A stretch of DNA of 64,000 nt. It comes from JAQUOA01 sp037443785 (GTDB taxonomy: Bacteria > Bacteroidota > Ignavibacteria > UBA10030 > UBA8401). Positions 33,771 through 43,740 of the stretch are shown piece after piece. The stretch lies in the NCBI GenBank assembly GCA_037443785.1, contig JBBINR010000006.1, positions 50,236-114,235 of the forward strand. The letters are read 5' to 3'. How positions within the stretch are numbered: position 1 is the first letter of the stretch; each line of letters opens with the position of its first letter. The position numbers and the translations under genes are program-made. The notes beneath the pieces are model-generated. The model searched no databases, was not told the origin of the DNA, and saw only the letters and a program-made list of their open reading frames with translations.

Positions 33771-34838
33771 TTAGTGAAGCAGCACTATACCAGGTACATA
33801 ACTGAACGTCATGCCAATCGTCGGACGAAACCGATTGTCAAGCCCAAGCGCTGCACCGGGAGAGAAACCAAAGAGAGAAAAAACTCCGGGGTATACATTC
33901 ACCGTCATTACATCGCTTAAAGTATTGCTGAAAAAAACTGAAGCAAGCAGAGAGTTGTTGCGGTCATAGAAGAACCCAATATTCCATGAAAGATCGACAG
34001 CATAGCGGTTAAATTGTTTATCGATGAGCTGTCGTTTTTTTCCTCTGAATCCGAATCCGCCCGAAAGTGATTCATTGTTTTCAAATTTATAACTTGCGCC
34101 GACAAGTCCTTCCAATCCAAAATAATAAAATGCATGCCAGCGCTCATTGCCGAACCATTTCCATTTCATAGAAAAATATTGCCCGTTATTGCGAAGTGTT
34201 CCGTCCTTTACCGAAAACATCGGCTGAAGGGACCAATCACGCATGTTTAAAGTGTGTCCGAAAAAATTTTTTACAGCATCGCTGCTGAACAAAAATATTC
34301 CTCCTAAATCGAAAAGATAGACATCGGCAATCGGATCGACATTATCACCGGTCAGATATCCGTTTTCAACAACTTCATTGAGAAAGTGCTGCACACCAAC
34401 AGTTATGGCTGACAATGTTTTCGGGTATGCGGCACCGTGATACTCATACCATTCGCTCATCATTGCGTACGTCATTCCGCCGCCGATCAAATGAAGATTG
34501 TAATTAGGCCAGCCTTGGGATTTCTTTGGCGAGAAATTGAAGAGCAGGACTTCTTGCTGCACAAAATTTTTCCACCCGAATCTGGAAATCGGTCCGATAG
34601 GATTTTCGAGATTGTGCAGCACAACCGATGATGCACTGCGATACGGATACCGCAAAATATTTCGCGGCATTCCATCAAACTGAAGAACATCATAACTTCC
34701 ATTTAAAATAAGATTGAGCGGAGAGTATGATGATTCGCTTCCGTAAGATAACCCATTGTAAAAATACTTTTCCTGCGAACGGCTAATTGTGGCATAACAG
34801 AGCACAACCAGGAAAACAGACAGCCCCCTTTGCAGCAA
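33771..34838 (-). CDS. Outer-membrane protein, possibly DUF3943-like
   Basis: This 355-residue exported protein begins at TTG behind a strong AGGGGGAAG site. Its signal peptide ends near TISRSQ. The central part (HLIGGGMTYAMMSEWYEYHG, LNEVVENG, VDPIADVYLFDLGGIFLF) recalls DUF3943 proteins. The rest is a run of amphipathic aromatic strands ending in TFSYVPGIVLLH, consistent with an outer-membrane barrel. Function is not known. No operon partner is evident. Confidence 0.6.
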   Translation of the reverse strand: MLQRGLSVFLVVLCYATISRSQEKYFYNGLSYGSESSYSPLNLILNGSYDVLQFDGMPRNILRYPYRSASSVVLHNLENPIGPISRFGWKNFVQQEVLLFNFSPKKSQGWPNYNLHLIGGGMTYAMMSEWYEYHGAAYPKTLSAITVGVQHFLNEVVENGYLTGDNVDPIADVYLFDLGGIFLFSSDAVKNFFGHTLNMRDWSLQPMFSVKDGTLRNNGQYFSMKWKWFGNERWHAFYYFGLEGLVGASYKFENNESLSGGFGFRGKKRQLIDKQFNRYAVDLSWNIGFFYDRNNSLLASVFFSNTLSDVMTVNVYPGVFSLFGFSPGAALGLDNRFRPTIGMTFSYVPGIVLLH

Positions 34839-34958
34839 AAACTTCCCCCTTTAAATTTTGAAAGCGTAAAGATACTGAGAAGGATTCGTCAAACCAAGAA
34901 AAATGTATACGTTCTGAAATGTCGTACATCTGCGGCACAAAAGGCAGAAGCTTTACGT

Positions 34959-34986
34959 TTGTTTTCGTTCAAAAGTTTGCTACTTT
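34959..34986 (+). promoter_or_regulatory. Promoter, TTGTTT-16-TACTTT, for the deoxynucleoside kinase
   Basis: TTGTTT at 34959-34964, 16 bases, TACTTT at 34981-34986, 23 bases ahead of the ATG. Confidence 0.4.
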
Positions 34987-35009
34987 AATTCTCAAAAAAT
35001 CTACTGACT

Positions 35010-35654
35010 ATGAATACACCGAACAAATATTTCATTGCCGTTGCCGGAAACATCGGCGCAGGAAAATCTTCGCTCACCAGAATGCTTGGAGATCGCTTCA
35101 ATTGGAAACCGTATTACGAATCGGTTGAGGATAATCCATACCTTGCAGATTTTTACGGTGATATGAATCGTTGGTCATTTCATCTGCAGATGTATTTTCT
35201 TGCGAACCGCTTTAAAAGCCACAAAGAGATCGTTGAATCGCACAAATCGGTGATTCAAGACCGTTCAATTTATGAAGACGCAGAAATCTTCGCACGTAAT
35301 TTGCACGAGATCGGAAAGATGGACAATCGCGATTATGAAAATTACGTTTCACTGTTTCATGTTATGATGGAATATCTGCAGCCACCCGATTTGTTGATTT
35401 ATCTTCGGTCGTCAGTCGATACGCTTGTTTCGCAAATAAAAAAACGGGGGCGGGAGTATGAACAGAGTATTCCGCGAAGTTATTTAGAGCAGTTAAATGG
35501 GCACTATGAAGATTGGATCGGCCAATACAAAATCGGACCGCTTCTTATTATTGAAAGCGATCCGCTTGATTTTGTTCACCGTCCAAACGATTTTGATTTT
35601 ATCGTAAAAGAAGTGAAGAATGCACTGCCGCAGCTGCAGTTGTTTGAGCAGTGA
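35010..35654 (+). CDS. Deoxynucleoside kinase
   Basis: This 214-residue cytoplasmic kinase of the dCK/dGK family transfers phosphate from ATP to deoxynucleosides in the salvage pathway. The P-loop GNIGAGKS spans residues 13-20. ESVEDNPYL provides the substrate-binding acid, DRSIYEDAEIF the DRS catalytic motif, and a KKRGREYEQSIPRSYLEQL lid segment holds the arginines. Base preference cannot be read. The start is close to the promoter and has no strong ribosome-binding site. It converges with the ctpA-like gene (8-bp gap). Confidence 0.9.
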   Translation: MNTPNKYFIAVAGNIGAGKSSLTRMLGDRFNWKPYYESVEDNPYLADFYGDMNRWSFHLQMYFLANRFKSHKEIVESHKSVIQDRSIYEDAEIFARNLHEIGKMDNRDYENYVSLFHVMMEYLQPPDLLIYLRSSVDTLVSQIKKRGREYEQSIPRSYLEQLNGHYEDWIGQYKIGPLLIIESDPLDFVHRPNDFDFIVKEVKNALPQLQLFEQ

Positions 35655-35662
35655 TAGAATTT

Positions 35663-37309
35663 TCACTTCTTCGCCATAAGGATCTTTTGATATTTCTTTT
35701 TATCTAACAAGAGCGATGCTGCCGTCTGCACCTGAGTGTCATGCTCAAGCGATAATTTTGTTCTTCCTTTTTCACCATTATACCGTGCGTTGATCTCTTC
35801 CTGCAGTTCGTTTTTAATTTCATCCTTGTAACGCAAAAATCCATTCCCGTTTTCTTTTTGAATCTGAGAAATCAATCCATCAATGGATGCTAATGCCGTT
35901 GACGCATAGTGTTCCTTCTGCATGATGTCTTTCACTTCGCCAAGTTTTTTTTCTGCGGGATTCACAAATTCAAACTTCTGCGACTTTACATACTTATGGA
36001 ATTCTTCCACAGTACCGTCGGTAATTTTAAAATCTCCGTCATTTGTCGGATTCTTTGCAACATATTGCGTGGCAAAATTGAAGAACATTGCTTTGCGCAG
36101 CAATTCAACATAATACACGCTCCCTTCTTCGCCTACTACAACAGTGTCCGGCGCAATGCCACCGGATTCTTTTACAATTCGTCCATGGATAGTTTTAAAT
36201 TCTTTTTTTAAACTATCGGGCTTAACCGTAAAGACTCCGTCTTTATTCTTGTGGAGATAATCGATTTCCTGAATACATCGGCCGCTCGGCGTATAATACC
36301 GCGCCGTTGTAATTTTTAACGAAGCGTCATAATTCAGCGGAAGTACTGTTTGCACCAATCCTTTTCCGAAAGAACGCGTTCCGAGTATGACTCCGCGGTC
36401 AAGGTCCTGAATTGCGCCGGCAACAATTTCGCTTGCACTTGCACTTCCTTTATTGACAAGAACGACAAGCGGGATATCTGCCGCAACTGGCTCTTCTTCG
36501 ACTCTGAAAACTTTTTCTTCCTCTTCTTTTCTTCCACGTGTGCTGACAATGGTGCTCCCCTGCGGTGCAAACTTGCTGACAATTTCTACCGCTGCATCCA
36601 ATAATCCTCCTGGATTGTCGCGCAAATCCAGAATAATTCCTTTCAAGTCGCCTTTCACTTTCATTTCTTTGATTGCCTGCCGCACTTCTTCACCGGCGCG
36701 ACGTGAAAATCTATCGAGACGAATATAACCGACGTTATTGTTTACAAATCCAAAGTACGAAACATTGTTCACTTGAATTTCTTCGCGCACCAACGAAAAT
36801 TCAATCGGCTTTTTTTCCCCTTCACGTTCGATTTTCATTTTCACAATTGTTCCCGGTTCACCGCGCACGAATAAACGAACACTATCGGGATTCATTCCAA
36901 AAACACTCTTGCCGTCGATTTCCATTATCTTATCGCCCGCTCTCACTCCTTGTTTGAATGCAGAATATCCTTCCATCGGCGAAAGCACAGTGATAAAACC
37001 GTCACGAACACCGATTGAAATACCAACCCCGCCGTACTGTCCGTGCGTCATCAAATCGATTTCATCTTCATCTTTTCCGGCGAGATACACAGTATACGGA
37101 TCAAGTGTTTCAAGCATTCCTTCGATTCCTGCATGCATAAATTTTTCAGGATCGACTTCGTCAACGTAATTGCTGACAATTTCTTTATACACGCGTCCGA
37201 AGATGTCGATGTTCTTGTTGATCTCAAAATAAATGCTTTCGTACGCCGAAAATCCGAACGCGATAAAACTAAAAACGATAATTGAGGTAAGAATTGATTT
37301 CCGCTTCAT
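35663..37309 (-). CDS. S41 family C-terminal processing peptidase
   Basis: This 548-residue exported serine protease of the CtpA/Prc type has an N-terminal signal anchor and a helical region with YVDEVDPEKFMHAGIEGML. A PDZ domain spans about 85-170 (YGGVGISIG, GVRAGDKIMEIDG) and the TSPc domain follows. The catalytic serine lies in NKGSASASE (287-294) and the lysine is K316 in RSFGKGLVQ. LDLRDNPGG at 228-236 is characteristic. It probably trims or degrades periplasmic proteins. AAAGG ahead of the ATG supports the start. Confidence 0.92.
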   Translation of the reverse strand: MKRKSILTSIIVFSFIAFGFSAYESIYFEINKNIDIFGRVYKEIVSNYVDEVDPEKFMHAGIEGMLETLDPYTVYLAGKDEDEIDLMTHGQYGGVGISIGVRDGFITVLSPMEGYSAFKQGVRAGDKIMEIDGKSVFGMNPDSVRLFVRGEPGTIVKMKIEREGEKKPIEFSLVREEIQVNNVSYFGFVNNNVGYIRLDRFSRRAGEEVRQAIKEMKVKGDLKGIILDLRDNPGGLLDAAVEIVSKFAPQGSTIVSTRGRKEEEEKVFRVEEEPVAADIPLVVLVNKGSASASEIVAGAIQDLDRGVILGTRSFGKGLVQTVLPLNYDASLKITTARYYTPSGRCIQEIDYLHKNKDGVFTVKPDSLKKEFKTIHGRIVKESGGIAPDTVVVGEEGSVYYVELLRKAMFFNFATQYVAKNPTNDGDFKITDGTVEEFHKYVKSQKFEFVNPAEKKLGEVKDIMQKEHYASTALASIDGLISQIQKENGNGFLRYKDEIKNELQEEINARYNGEKGRTKLSLEHDTQVQTAASLLLDKKKYQKILMAKK

Positions 37310-37367
37310 TTCATGCCTTTAATAATTAAATACTTATTTGTCCTTTGAATAAATATACGATAGAAAC

Positions 37368-37396
37368 TTGATTGTTGCATAACTGAATTTTACAAA
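37368..37396 (+). promoter_or_regulatory. Promoter, TTGATT-17-TACAAA, for the aquaporin
   Basis: TTGATT (37368-37373), 17 bases, TACAAA (37391-37396), 103 bases ahead of the ATG. Confidence 0.35.
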
Positions 37397-37499
37397 TCAC
37401 GGAAGAAAAATCTTCTTGTTGCATGTAGCAGTTAATTTTTACAATTTCAAACGGAAACTTGCTTCAATAAAATCCCTCACCACAATTAAAGGAATCATC

Positions 37500-38126
37500 A
37501 TGAACAAATATATTGTAGAATTTATCGGCACGTTTTTTCTCGTTCTCGTTGTCGGATTGACGGTTATTGATCCGGGCGCGGGCATTCTTGCACCGCTGGC
37601 AATCGGCAGTACGTTGATGATAATGGTCTATGCGGGCGGACCAATTTCTGGAGGACATTATAATCCCGCCGTTACGCTTGGCGTGTGGATGCGCGGAAAA
37701 TGTGAAACGAGTGACGCTCTTACCTATATGATCGTTCAATTTATCGCAGGAATTATTGCCGCACTCACCGTTTCATACTTCAAAGGAAATCCAATGCTTA
37801 CGGCTATGACTCCAGATGTTCCGAAATCATTGTTGAATGAATTTCTCTTTACCTTTGCGCTTGTATATGTTGTCCTCAACGTGGCAACATCGAAAAAATC
37901 TGCAGGCAATTCGTATTTCGGTTTGGCGATTGGGTTTACCGTGGTGATCGGTGCATTTGCCGGCGGAGGAATTTCGGGCGGAGCGTATAATCCAGCGGTA
38001 GCTGCCGGCATTACCACGATGGGATTGGCATCACTTGGTAATTTCTGGATTTACATCGTTGCAAATTTTGCGGGCGGCGCAGCAGCGGCAGTAATTTATA
38101 AATTCGTGAATGCCGACGAGTTCTAA
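37500..38126 (+). CDS. MIP family aquaporin-like channel
   Basis: This 208-residue, six-helix major intrinsic protein has two half-helices carrying GGHYNPAVTLG (NPA at 55-57) and GGAYNPAVAAG (NPA at 164-166). The residue after the second NPA is valine (V167), whereas aquaporins and glycerol facilitators usually have arginine there as part of the selectivity filter. The pore may therefore pass something other than water or glycerol. AAAGGA lies nine bases ahead of the ATG at 37500; the frame is open to 37416, but that part is not coding-like. Confidence 0.85.
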   Translation: MNKYIVEFIGTFFLVLVVGLTVIDPGAGILAPLAIGSTLMIMVYAGGPISGGHYNPAVTLGVWMRGKCETSDALTYMIVQFIAGIIAALTVSYFKGNPMLTAMTPDVPKSLLNEFLFTFALVYVVLNVATSKKSAGNSYFGLAIGFTVVIGAFAGGGISGGAYNPAVAAGITTMGLASLGNFWIYIVANFAGGAAAAVIYKFVNADEF

Positions 38127-38133
38127 TATTCAA

Positions 38134-38170
38134 AAGGGATGATTGTTGTTCACAAAAATGATCATCCCTT
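38134..38170. terminator. Bidirectional terminator between aquaporin and patatin genes
   Basis: AAGGGATGAT (38134-38143) pairs with ATCATCCCTT (38161-38170). Located between two convergent genes. Confidence 0.65.
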
Positions 38171-38189
38171 AATTTGCTGCTTGGGTGCT

Positions 38190-39107
38190 TCACATATCCC
38201 CTTTTAACTTTTTGATATAATGCTCAATTTCTACCAGGTAAGAATTTCGTTCAACAAGTTTTTTTATCTCGCTTAGATTTTCTTTCGCAATCGTTTCACC
38301 TGCCGCAATGATCTCTTGTGCTTTATCAAAATCTGTCCACGACAGCCGTCCTACATTTGGGCGGATAATGAGATCGGCCTCGCGCAAGCGTAATACCGAA
38401 AGATGAAACGACGTGATATCTTCTGTTCTGTACAAAATATCAAAAATATTTTGCGGTTGATCGACAACTTTCAATGAGCGTGTAACATCTACCGCCAATA
38501 CCCTATCAGCGCCGATTTCTCTTACTCTTCCGGCAGGCACGCTTTCAGACGCACTTCCATCGACAAGAAAATAATTTTGATACTGCACGGGAGGAAAAAT
38601 TCCCGGGATAGCAGAACTGGCACGGATCGCGCTGCGTAAATTTCCTTTCGTAAAATTAATTTCTTCGCCGGAATTTAAATCGGTTGCAATGGCAGAAAAA
38701 TTTATTTTCAATGTTTCAATCGTCACATCAGGAACCATCTCGTACATCGCAGTTGTTACTTCCTCGTTGAAATAGGAAAGATACCGCAGTGATTTAATTG
38801 CCTGAAGCCGTGCGCCGACATAATCGACAAACTGTTCGAAGTATCCTTTATCCGTTCTTTTTCCATCGTCATTTAATTTTTCAATGCCCAGGGAAATAAA
38901 TTTAGGATCGGCAATAACATGGAGAATAAATTCTTCAACTTCTTTTGCTCTCCCGTAATACGCATACAAACCCCCGACCAATGCCCCCATGCTGCATCCG
39001 GTAATAGCGGCGGGAGTAATTCTTTCCGCATCAAGAACTTTTAGCACGCCAATGTGCGCTAATCCTCGCGCTCCGCCTCCGCCAAGGGCTAATCCTAATT
39101 TGGACAT
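38190..39107 (-). CDS. Patatin-like phospholipase (RssA/YchK group)
   Basis: This 305-residue patatin has the oxyanion loop GGGGARGLAHIGVL near the N-terminus, the nucleophile elbow G-C-S39-M-G and the catalytic aspartate in LVDGSASESVPAG, so both parts of the Ser-Asp dyad are visible. It should hydrolyse acyl esters such as phospholipids at the inner membrane or in the cytoplasm, as no signal peptide is present. GAGG eight bases ahead supports the start. A short hairpin (39128-39146) lies in its leader. Confidence 0.9.
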   Translation of the reverse strand: MSKLGLALGGGGARGLAHIGVLKVLDAERITPAAITGCSMGALVGGLYAYYGRAKEVEEFILHVIADPKFISLGIEKLNDDGKRTDKGYFEQFVDYVGARLQAIKSLRYLSYFNEEVTTAMYEMVPDVTIETLKINFSAIATDLNSGEEINFTKGNLRSAIRASSAIPGIFPPVQYQNYFLVDGSASESVPAGRVREIGADRVLAVDVTRSLKVVDQPQNIFDILYRTEDITSFHLSVLRLREADLIIRPNVGRLSWTDFDKAQEIIAAGETIAKENLSEIKKLVERNSYLVEIEHYIKKLKGDM

Positions 39108-39179
39108 TGTGACCTCTTTTTATTGTATGCTCTTTAGAAAAGAGCACAAGCAATTTGTGTGATTTGTTAGATTCTGCAA

Positions 39180-40166
39180 TTACTTTATATACAAAAATTT
39201 TTTTGCACCTTGATAATCTTTCGTTCGTAGTTGATAAAAATAGACACCGCTCGATATATTTTTCGGAGTCCAATAAAACCTATTTTCTCCCTGAGGAAAA
39301 TTACCTTGTGCTACGGTTGCAATTTCTTTTCCCAAAAGATTGTAAATTTTTAATGAGGCATACGCACTGTTTTTAAGATAAAATATAAATGTAGTGCTTG
39401 GATTAAATGGATTTGGATAATTTTGATTCATAGACGTCGTGCGAAGTTGTAAATTATTCCCCCTTTTTACTGTCGAAGGAATTTGTGTTGCTTCAACCAT
39501 AATTGTCGCGGAGCCGTGTAAATATCCACTGCTCCATTGCTCATGAAAATTTCTTCGATAAAACCCGGACAGGCAAGCAAGGGAAAGCGAATCAGTCCCC
39601 GTTCCATCGACGTAGTATCCATTTGGATGTTCCCAGTGATAAATCAATTTGGTGTTTGAAGAGTCCATGAACCTGTAAAAAGGTACCTTAATTTGATCTC
39701 GAAGGTGAATCAATGGGAAATTCCATATAACTGCAGAGCATGTTAATTCATGGTGTCCAGATAATTTTTCGCTGAGTAAATAGTGCATTGTATCGTTCAG
39801 GAAAAATGTTGAATCGTAGCCATTCATAGAATAATAAATTTTTCTCCGAATGAAATCTCTAAATTCGGTTATCCTCCATTCAACCGTTGAATCATTAACG
39901 AGCGTTGAATCCAATATGAGATATGACACCCTGCCAGAATCAGTCAACGAAAAAGCAATCGATTCATCTCCATCACTGCTCTGTGAATAAAACTTATAAA
40001 AATAATGTAACCTCTGCTTGAGAGGGAAAACATCAAATACTGTATCTACTTTGATTGATTCTTGAGTTTGAGAAGTTGCAGGTAAAATAATTACGGTCGT
40101 AACAAATAAAATTAGTTTTATACTTTTAATGATGATTGTAATAGTGGATACATGTTTGGTTTTCAT
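39180..40166 (-). CDS. Secreted protein with type IX-type C-terminal sorting domain
   Basis: This 328-residue protein has a signal peptide (LILFVTTVIILPATSQTQ) and an N-terminal beta-rich domain of unknown type with FPLKQRLHYFYKFYSQSS. The standard sorting module follows: MNQNYPNPFNPSTTFIFYL, LKIYNLLGKEIATV, SGVYFYQLRTKDY and KKFLYIK. No catalytic motif was recognised. It is exported across the outer membrane by the same route as the other NPFNP proteins here. AAGG is eight bases upstream of the ATG. Confidence 0.82.
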   Translation of the reverse strand: MKTKHVSTITIIIKSIKLILFVTTVIILPATSQTQESIKVDTVFDVFPLKQRLHYFYKFYSQSSDGDESIAFSLTDSGRVSYLILDSTLVNDSTVEWRITEFRDFIRRKIYYSMNGYDSTFFLNDTMHYLLSEKLSGHHELTCSAVIWNFPLIHLRDQIKVPFYRFMDSSNTKLIYHWEHPNGYYVDGTGTDSLSLACLSGFYRRNFHEQWSSGYLHGSATIMVEATQIPSTVKRGNNLQLRTTSMNQNYPNPFNPSTTFIFYLKNSAYASLKIYNLLGKEIATVAQGNFPQGENRFYWTPKNISSGVYFYQLRTKDYQGAKKFLYIK

Positions 40167-40402
40167 GTGCAGACCTTGGCTGGCTTTTATACTGCAGCGC
40201 GGTTAATAACACCTCACAAAAATCCTAAGAATGTTACCATACTCTTCCTGAAATGCAAGTCACGCAAGAGAAACAGTGTCAAACTCGGTGGATTTTGTCC
40301 TGTTTTTGTTGAAGAGCAGTGCTTCTCTCCGTCAATTCACAAATTTTTTTCTTGATTTTTTTGACACTCCTGTGCATACTTGCGGCATATTTCTTCCGGC
40401 GA

Positions 40403-43400
40403 ATGAAAAGGATTCTCCCCATACTGCTGTTTACTGTTGTTCTGTCGCATGCGCAGATCACTTCCTTTCCGTACAAAGAAAATTTCGATTCTGTCGCTGT
40501 CCCAAGTCTCCCCGCGGAATGGACGACATCAAAAAATAAAAATTCATCCGGAGATTTTACTACATCGACGACAACGGTTCGTTCTTCGCCGAACTGCCTC
40601 AGTGCAACAAATGGAAAAATTTCTCAATCATTCATCTCTCCCGTTATTGACCTAAGCGAAAAATTTGCTGATTCGCTTTTCTTTTACGAGCGGCGCACGT
40701 CAACACATCTTTCGGGACTGTTTGTTGAAGCATCGATCAACGGCGATACAACATTTTCAATTCCGATCAGCGACACATTGAAATTCGTGAACAGCACATC
40801 GTATGTGAAACGGAGTTGTGCACTCCCGGAAATATTGAATGGAAAAGCAAATATCCGATTTCGCTGGCGCGTTCTTGCCGATTCCGCATCGGGTTCAACC
40901 GGTATTATTCGCTTCGATGATATTTCGATTACTATAAAGAAAGCCGTCGATCTTGCTGTAACGTCATTTACGTTTTCCTCAAACCATCCACAAAAAGGAA
41001 ATACCGTTTCTCTTTCTATCGGGATTACCAATAAAGCACTTGCTGGAAATTTTTCATTTATCCTTCAACTCTTTGATTCACTTTCGCTGGTTATAACGCA
41101 AACAAAATCAATTTCTCTTTCATCGAACGATTCAACGGTCGTTCAAATGAATTATTCCAACATCAATGCAGGAAGACATCCTCTTTCCGTGCATATCTCA
41201 CTTACTGGGGATGAAGACACAACCAATAATTCTGCATCAACTGTTTTCACTGCTGGATATCAACAGCGAAATGTTCTCATTAATGAAATCATGTATGCGC
41301 CGGCCAACGGGAAAGAATGGATCGAGGTGATCAATAATTCTGCCGATACCATCGATCTTGTGAATTGGAAAATTTCCGACCGATCTGCACCCGCGGTGAT
41401 AGCTCAACAAAGTTTTTTATTCTATCCACAGCAATTCGTCGTTTTTGCGAAGGATACAATGTTTAAAGACGTCTTTCCCGATTTTAACGGCGTGATCATA
41501 CGAGTTTCCGCATTTCCGACTTTGAATAATGATTCCGATGCCATTGTTATTATTGATCCAAATGGACTGACGATCGATTCGTTGACGTACCATACGTCAT
41601 GGGGCGGTACAGGGGGAAAATCTCTTGAACGAATCGATACGGCGACTGCTTCGACAGCACAAAGTAATTGGAAAACTTCCCGCAATTCGTTTGGTGCAAC
41701 ACCGGGAAAAATAAATTCCGTTACGAAAAAGGATTTTGATGCGGCAATCAATGCAATAGCGGTGTCGCCGAAATTTCCTGTTGCCGGAAATTCGCTTACG
41801 ATAACAACGACAATAAAAAACGCCGGAAAACAGGATCTTTCTTCGCTGGATTTTCTTTTTTATATCGACACAAACAATGATTCACTTCTTGAGCCAGAAG
41901 AAATTCAATTTCAGCAGCACATCACTGCCATCCGTACCGGTGATTCACTTTTTTTGACCGTACCGATTTCTTCGCTTCTCCAGGGAACGTACCTGCTTGC
42001 CGGAAAAATTATGTCACCGCAGGATGATGATTCCACCAACAATATTTTTTTTACATCATTGACCGTTAGTATCGCCGCCTATGGCATCGTCGTAAATGAA
42101 ATAATGTATGCACCGCCAGACGACATGCCCGAATGGATTGAATGCTATAACACCACCGAATCTGCCATTGATCTAAAGAATTGGAAAATCTCCGACGCGA
42201 CGCTGTCAAAAAGTATCGTTTCGGCTTCTTCTGCGGTTGTTCCGGCTCATTCATATTTTTTGATCGCCCATGATTCAACCCTGCAAAACTATTTCCACAT
42301 CACCGCACCGATTTTCGTCTCTTCGTTTTCCGCATTAAATAATTCGTCTGCCGATGCTGTTGTTCTGTTCGATGACCGTGGTTTATCGATTGACAGTGTG
42401 TACTATCATCCGGCATGGAGCGGAACAAACGGGCAATCGCTGCAGCGTTTCGATTACTTTGGCATTTCGGCTGATTCATCAAATTGGAAAAGTGAACCCC
42501 CTAATCCGGGAAATGAAAACACCATTGCACGAAAAGATTTTGATGTTGAAATACGGCGCATAACTGCCGTACGAATCACGGATGGAACAGAGATTCGAGC
42601 CACAATTTTCAATATAGGCAGGCAATCGGCAAATTCCCTTAGGGTAAAAATTTTTCATGATACGAATAACGACAGCATCCCGCAAGGAAGTGAATTGCTG
42701 AGCACGGCATCTATGGGAACTCTTTCGCCGCTGGATTCATCTGTCATTATTTTTGATTGGAATGTATCTTTGCCCGGCGTACAAACTGTCATAGCGACGG
42801 TTGAATTTTCACAAGATCAACGCTTAAGAAATAATATCTCATTCGTGCATTCCATAAAAAATTTTTCGCCGCATTCGCTCATTATCAACGAAATCATGTA
42901 CGAACCGAAAACAGGAGATGCGGAATTTGTTGAACTGTATAATCCCGCTTCCGATTCACTCTCTATCGACGGATGGACATTGATGGATTCTCCATCATCA
43001 TCCGGAAGCAGGGCGATTATTTCTTTGCCGAAACATTTCATCCCTGCTCACAAATTTTTTATTATCGCTTCCGATTCAATAATTCTAAAAGCACAATTAG
43101 ACTCGGATAATGTTCTTGTCAATCCGTTGTTGAATCTGAGTAACGGCGGAGAAGATATCGTTTTAAGCGATGTCGCGAATACGCAAATCGACAGCATCCG
43201 ATATTCTCCGTCGTGGCATTTAAAGAATATTACAACCTCAGGCCGTTCGCTTGAAAAAATTTCTCCCACTGGAAATGGCATCGATTCCCGAAATTGGAGT
43301 TCTTCGGTTTCACCGACAGGATCAAGTCCGCTGCAAAAGAACAGTATCTATACAACCGCACAAACATTGGCAAAATCACTAAAACTCTCTCCGAACCCCT

Positions 43401-43690
43401 TTTCGCCCGACAACGACGGGTTCGAAGATTTTCTCTCCATTACCTATTCACTCCCCAATACTTCTTCACGCATTCGGGTAAGAATTTTCGATGTTGCGGG
43501 ACGATTGATCCGCCGGCTTGCAATCGATGAATTATCACCGATTCAAGGTTCACTTATTTGGAACGGACTGGATGACAACGGCGTGAAAGCAAGAATCGGC
43601 ATGTATATTATTCTTTTTGAGACGCTTGATAATTTTGGCGGCGTCGTTCACACGATGAAAGATGTTGTCGTTGTTGGAACGAAACTCTAA
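40403..43690 (+). CDS. Surface protein with three lamin-tail domains and a FlgD-like C-terminus
   Basis: This 1095-residue protein has a signal peptide MKRILPILLFTVVLSHAQ. An N-terminal jelly-roll-like region (to about 180) is followed by three lamin-tail domains recognisable by VLINEIMYAPANGKEWIEV, GIVVNEIMYAPPDDMPEWI and LIINEIMYEPKTGDAEFVEL. CARDB-like Ig segments alternate with them, and a C-terminal FlgD-like Ig module closes the protein (LSPNPFSPDNDGFEDFL, IFDVAGRLIRRL). Such proteins are exported and often bind DNA or glycans or tether other enzymes. The ATG at 40403 gives the signal peptide; the frame is open further upstream. Confidence 0.85.
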   Translation: MKRILPILLFTVVLSHAQITSFPYKENFDSVAVPSLPAEWTTSKNKNSSGDFTTSTTTVRSSPNCLSATNGKISQSFISPVIDLSEKFADSLFFYERRTSTHLSGLFVEASINGDTTFSIPISDTLKFVNSTSYVKRSCALPEILNGKANIRFRWRVLADSASGSTGIIRFDDISITIKKAVDLAVTSFTFSSNHPQKGNTVSLSIGITNKALAGNFSFILQLFDSLSLVITQTKSISLSSNDSTVVQMNYSNINAGRHPLSVHISLTGDEDTTNNSASTVFTAGYQQRNVLINEIMYAPANGKEWIEVINNSADTIDLVNWKISDRSAPAVIAQQSFLFYPQQFVVFAKDTMFKDVFPDFNGVIIRVSAFPTLNNDSDAIVIIDPNGLTIDSLTYHTSWGGTGGKSLERIDTATASTAQSNWKTSRNSFGATPGKINSVTKKDFDAAINAIAVSPKFPVAGNSLTITTTIKNAGKQDLSSLDFLFYIDTNNDSLLEPEEIQFQQHITAIRTGDSLFLTVPISSLLQGTYLLAGKIMSPQDDDSTNNIFFTSLTVSIAAYGIVVNEIMYAPPDDMPEWIECYNTTESAIDLKNWKISDATLSKSIVSASSAVVPAHSYFLIAHDSTLQNYFHITAPIFVSSFSALNNSSADAVVLFDDRGLSIDSVYYHPAWSGTNGQSLQRFDYFGISADSSNWKSEPPNPGNENTIARKDFDVEIRRITAVRITDGTEIRATIFNIGRQSANSLRVKIFHDTNNDSIPQGSELLSTASMGTLSPLDSSVIIFDWNVSLPGVQTVIATVEFSQDQRLRNNISFVHSIKNFSPHSLIINEIMYEPKTGDAEFVELYNPASDSLSIDGWTLMDSPSSSGSRAIISLPKHFIPAHKFFIIASDSIILKAQLDSDNVLVNPLLNLSNGGEDIVLSDVANTQIDSIRYSPSWHLKNITTSGRSLEKISPTGNGIDSRNWSSSVSPTGSSPLQKNSIYTTAQTLAKSLKLSPNPFSPDNDGFEDFLSITYSLPNTSSRIRVRIFDVAGRLIRRLAIDELSPIQGSLIWNGLDDNGVKARIGMYIILFETLDNFGGVVHTMKDVVVVGTKL

Positions 43691-43740
43691 TTCCCTCCTC
43701 ATTTCAAAATTCCTACTTTTCTAAGTATATTGTTTTCACC

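Noticed and set aside
37416..37499. Longer N-terminus for the aquaporin
   Set aside because: The extra 28 residues are not membrane-like, and AAAGGA is placed for the ATG at 37500.
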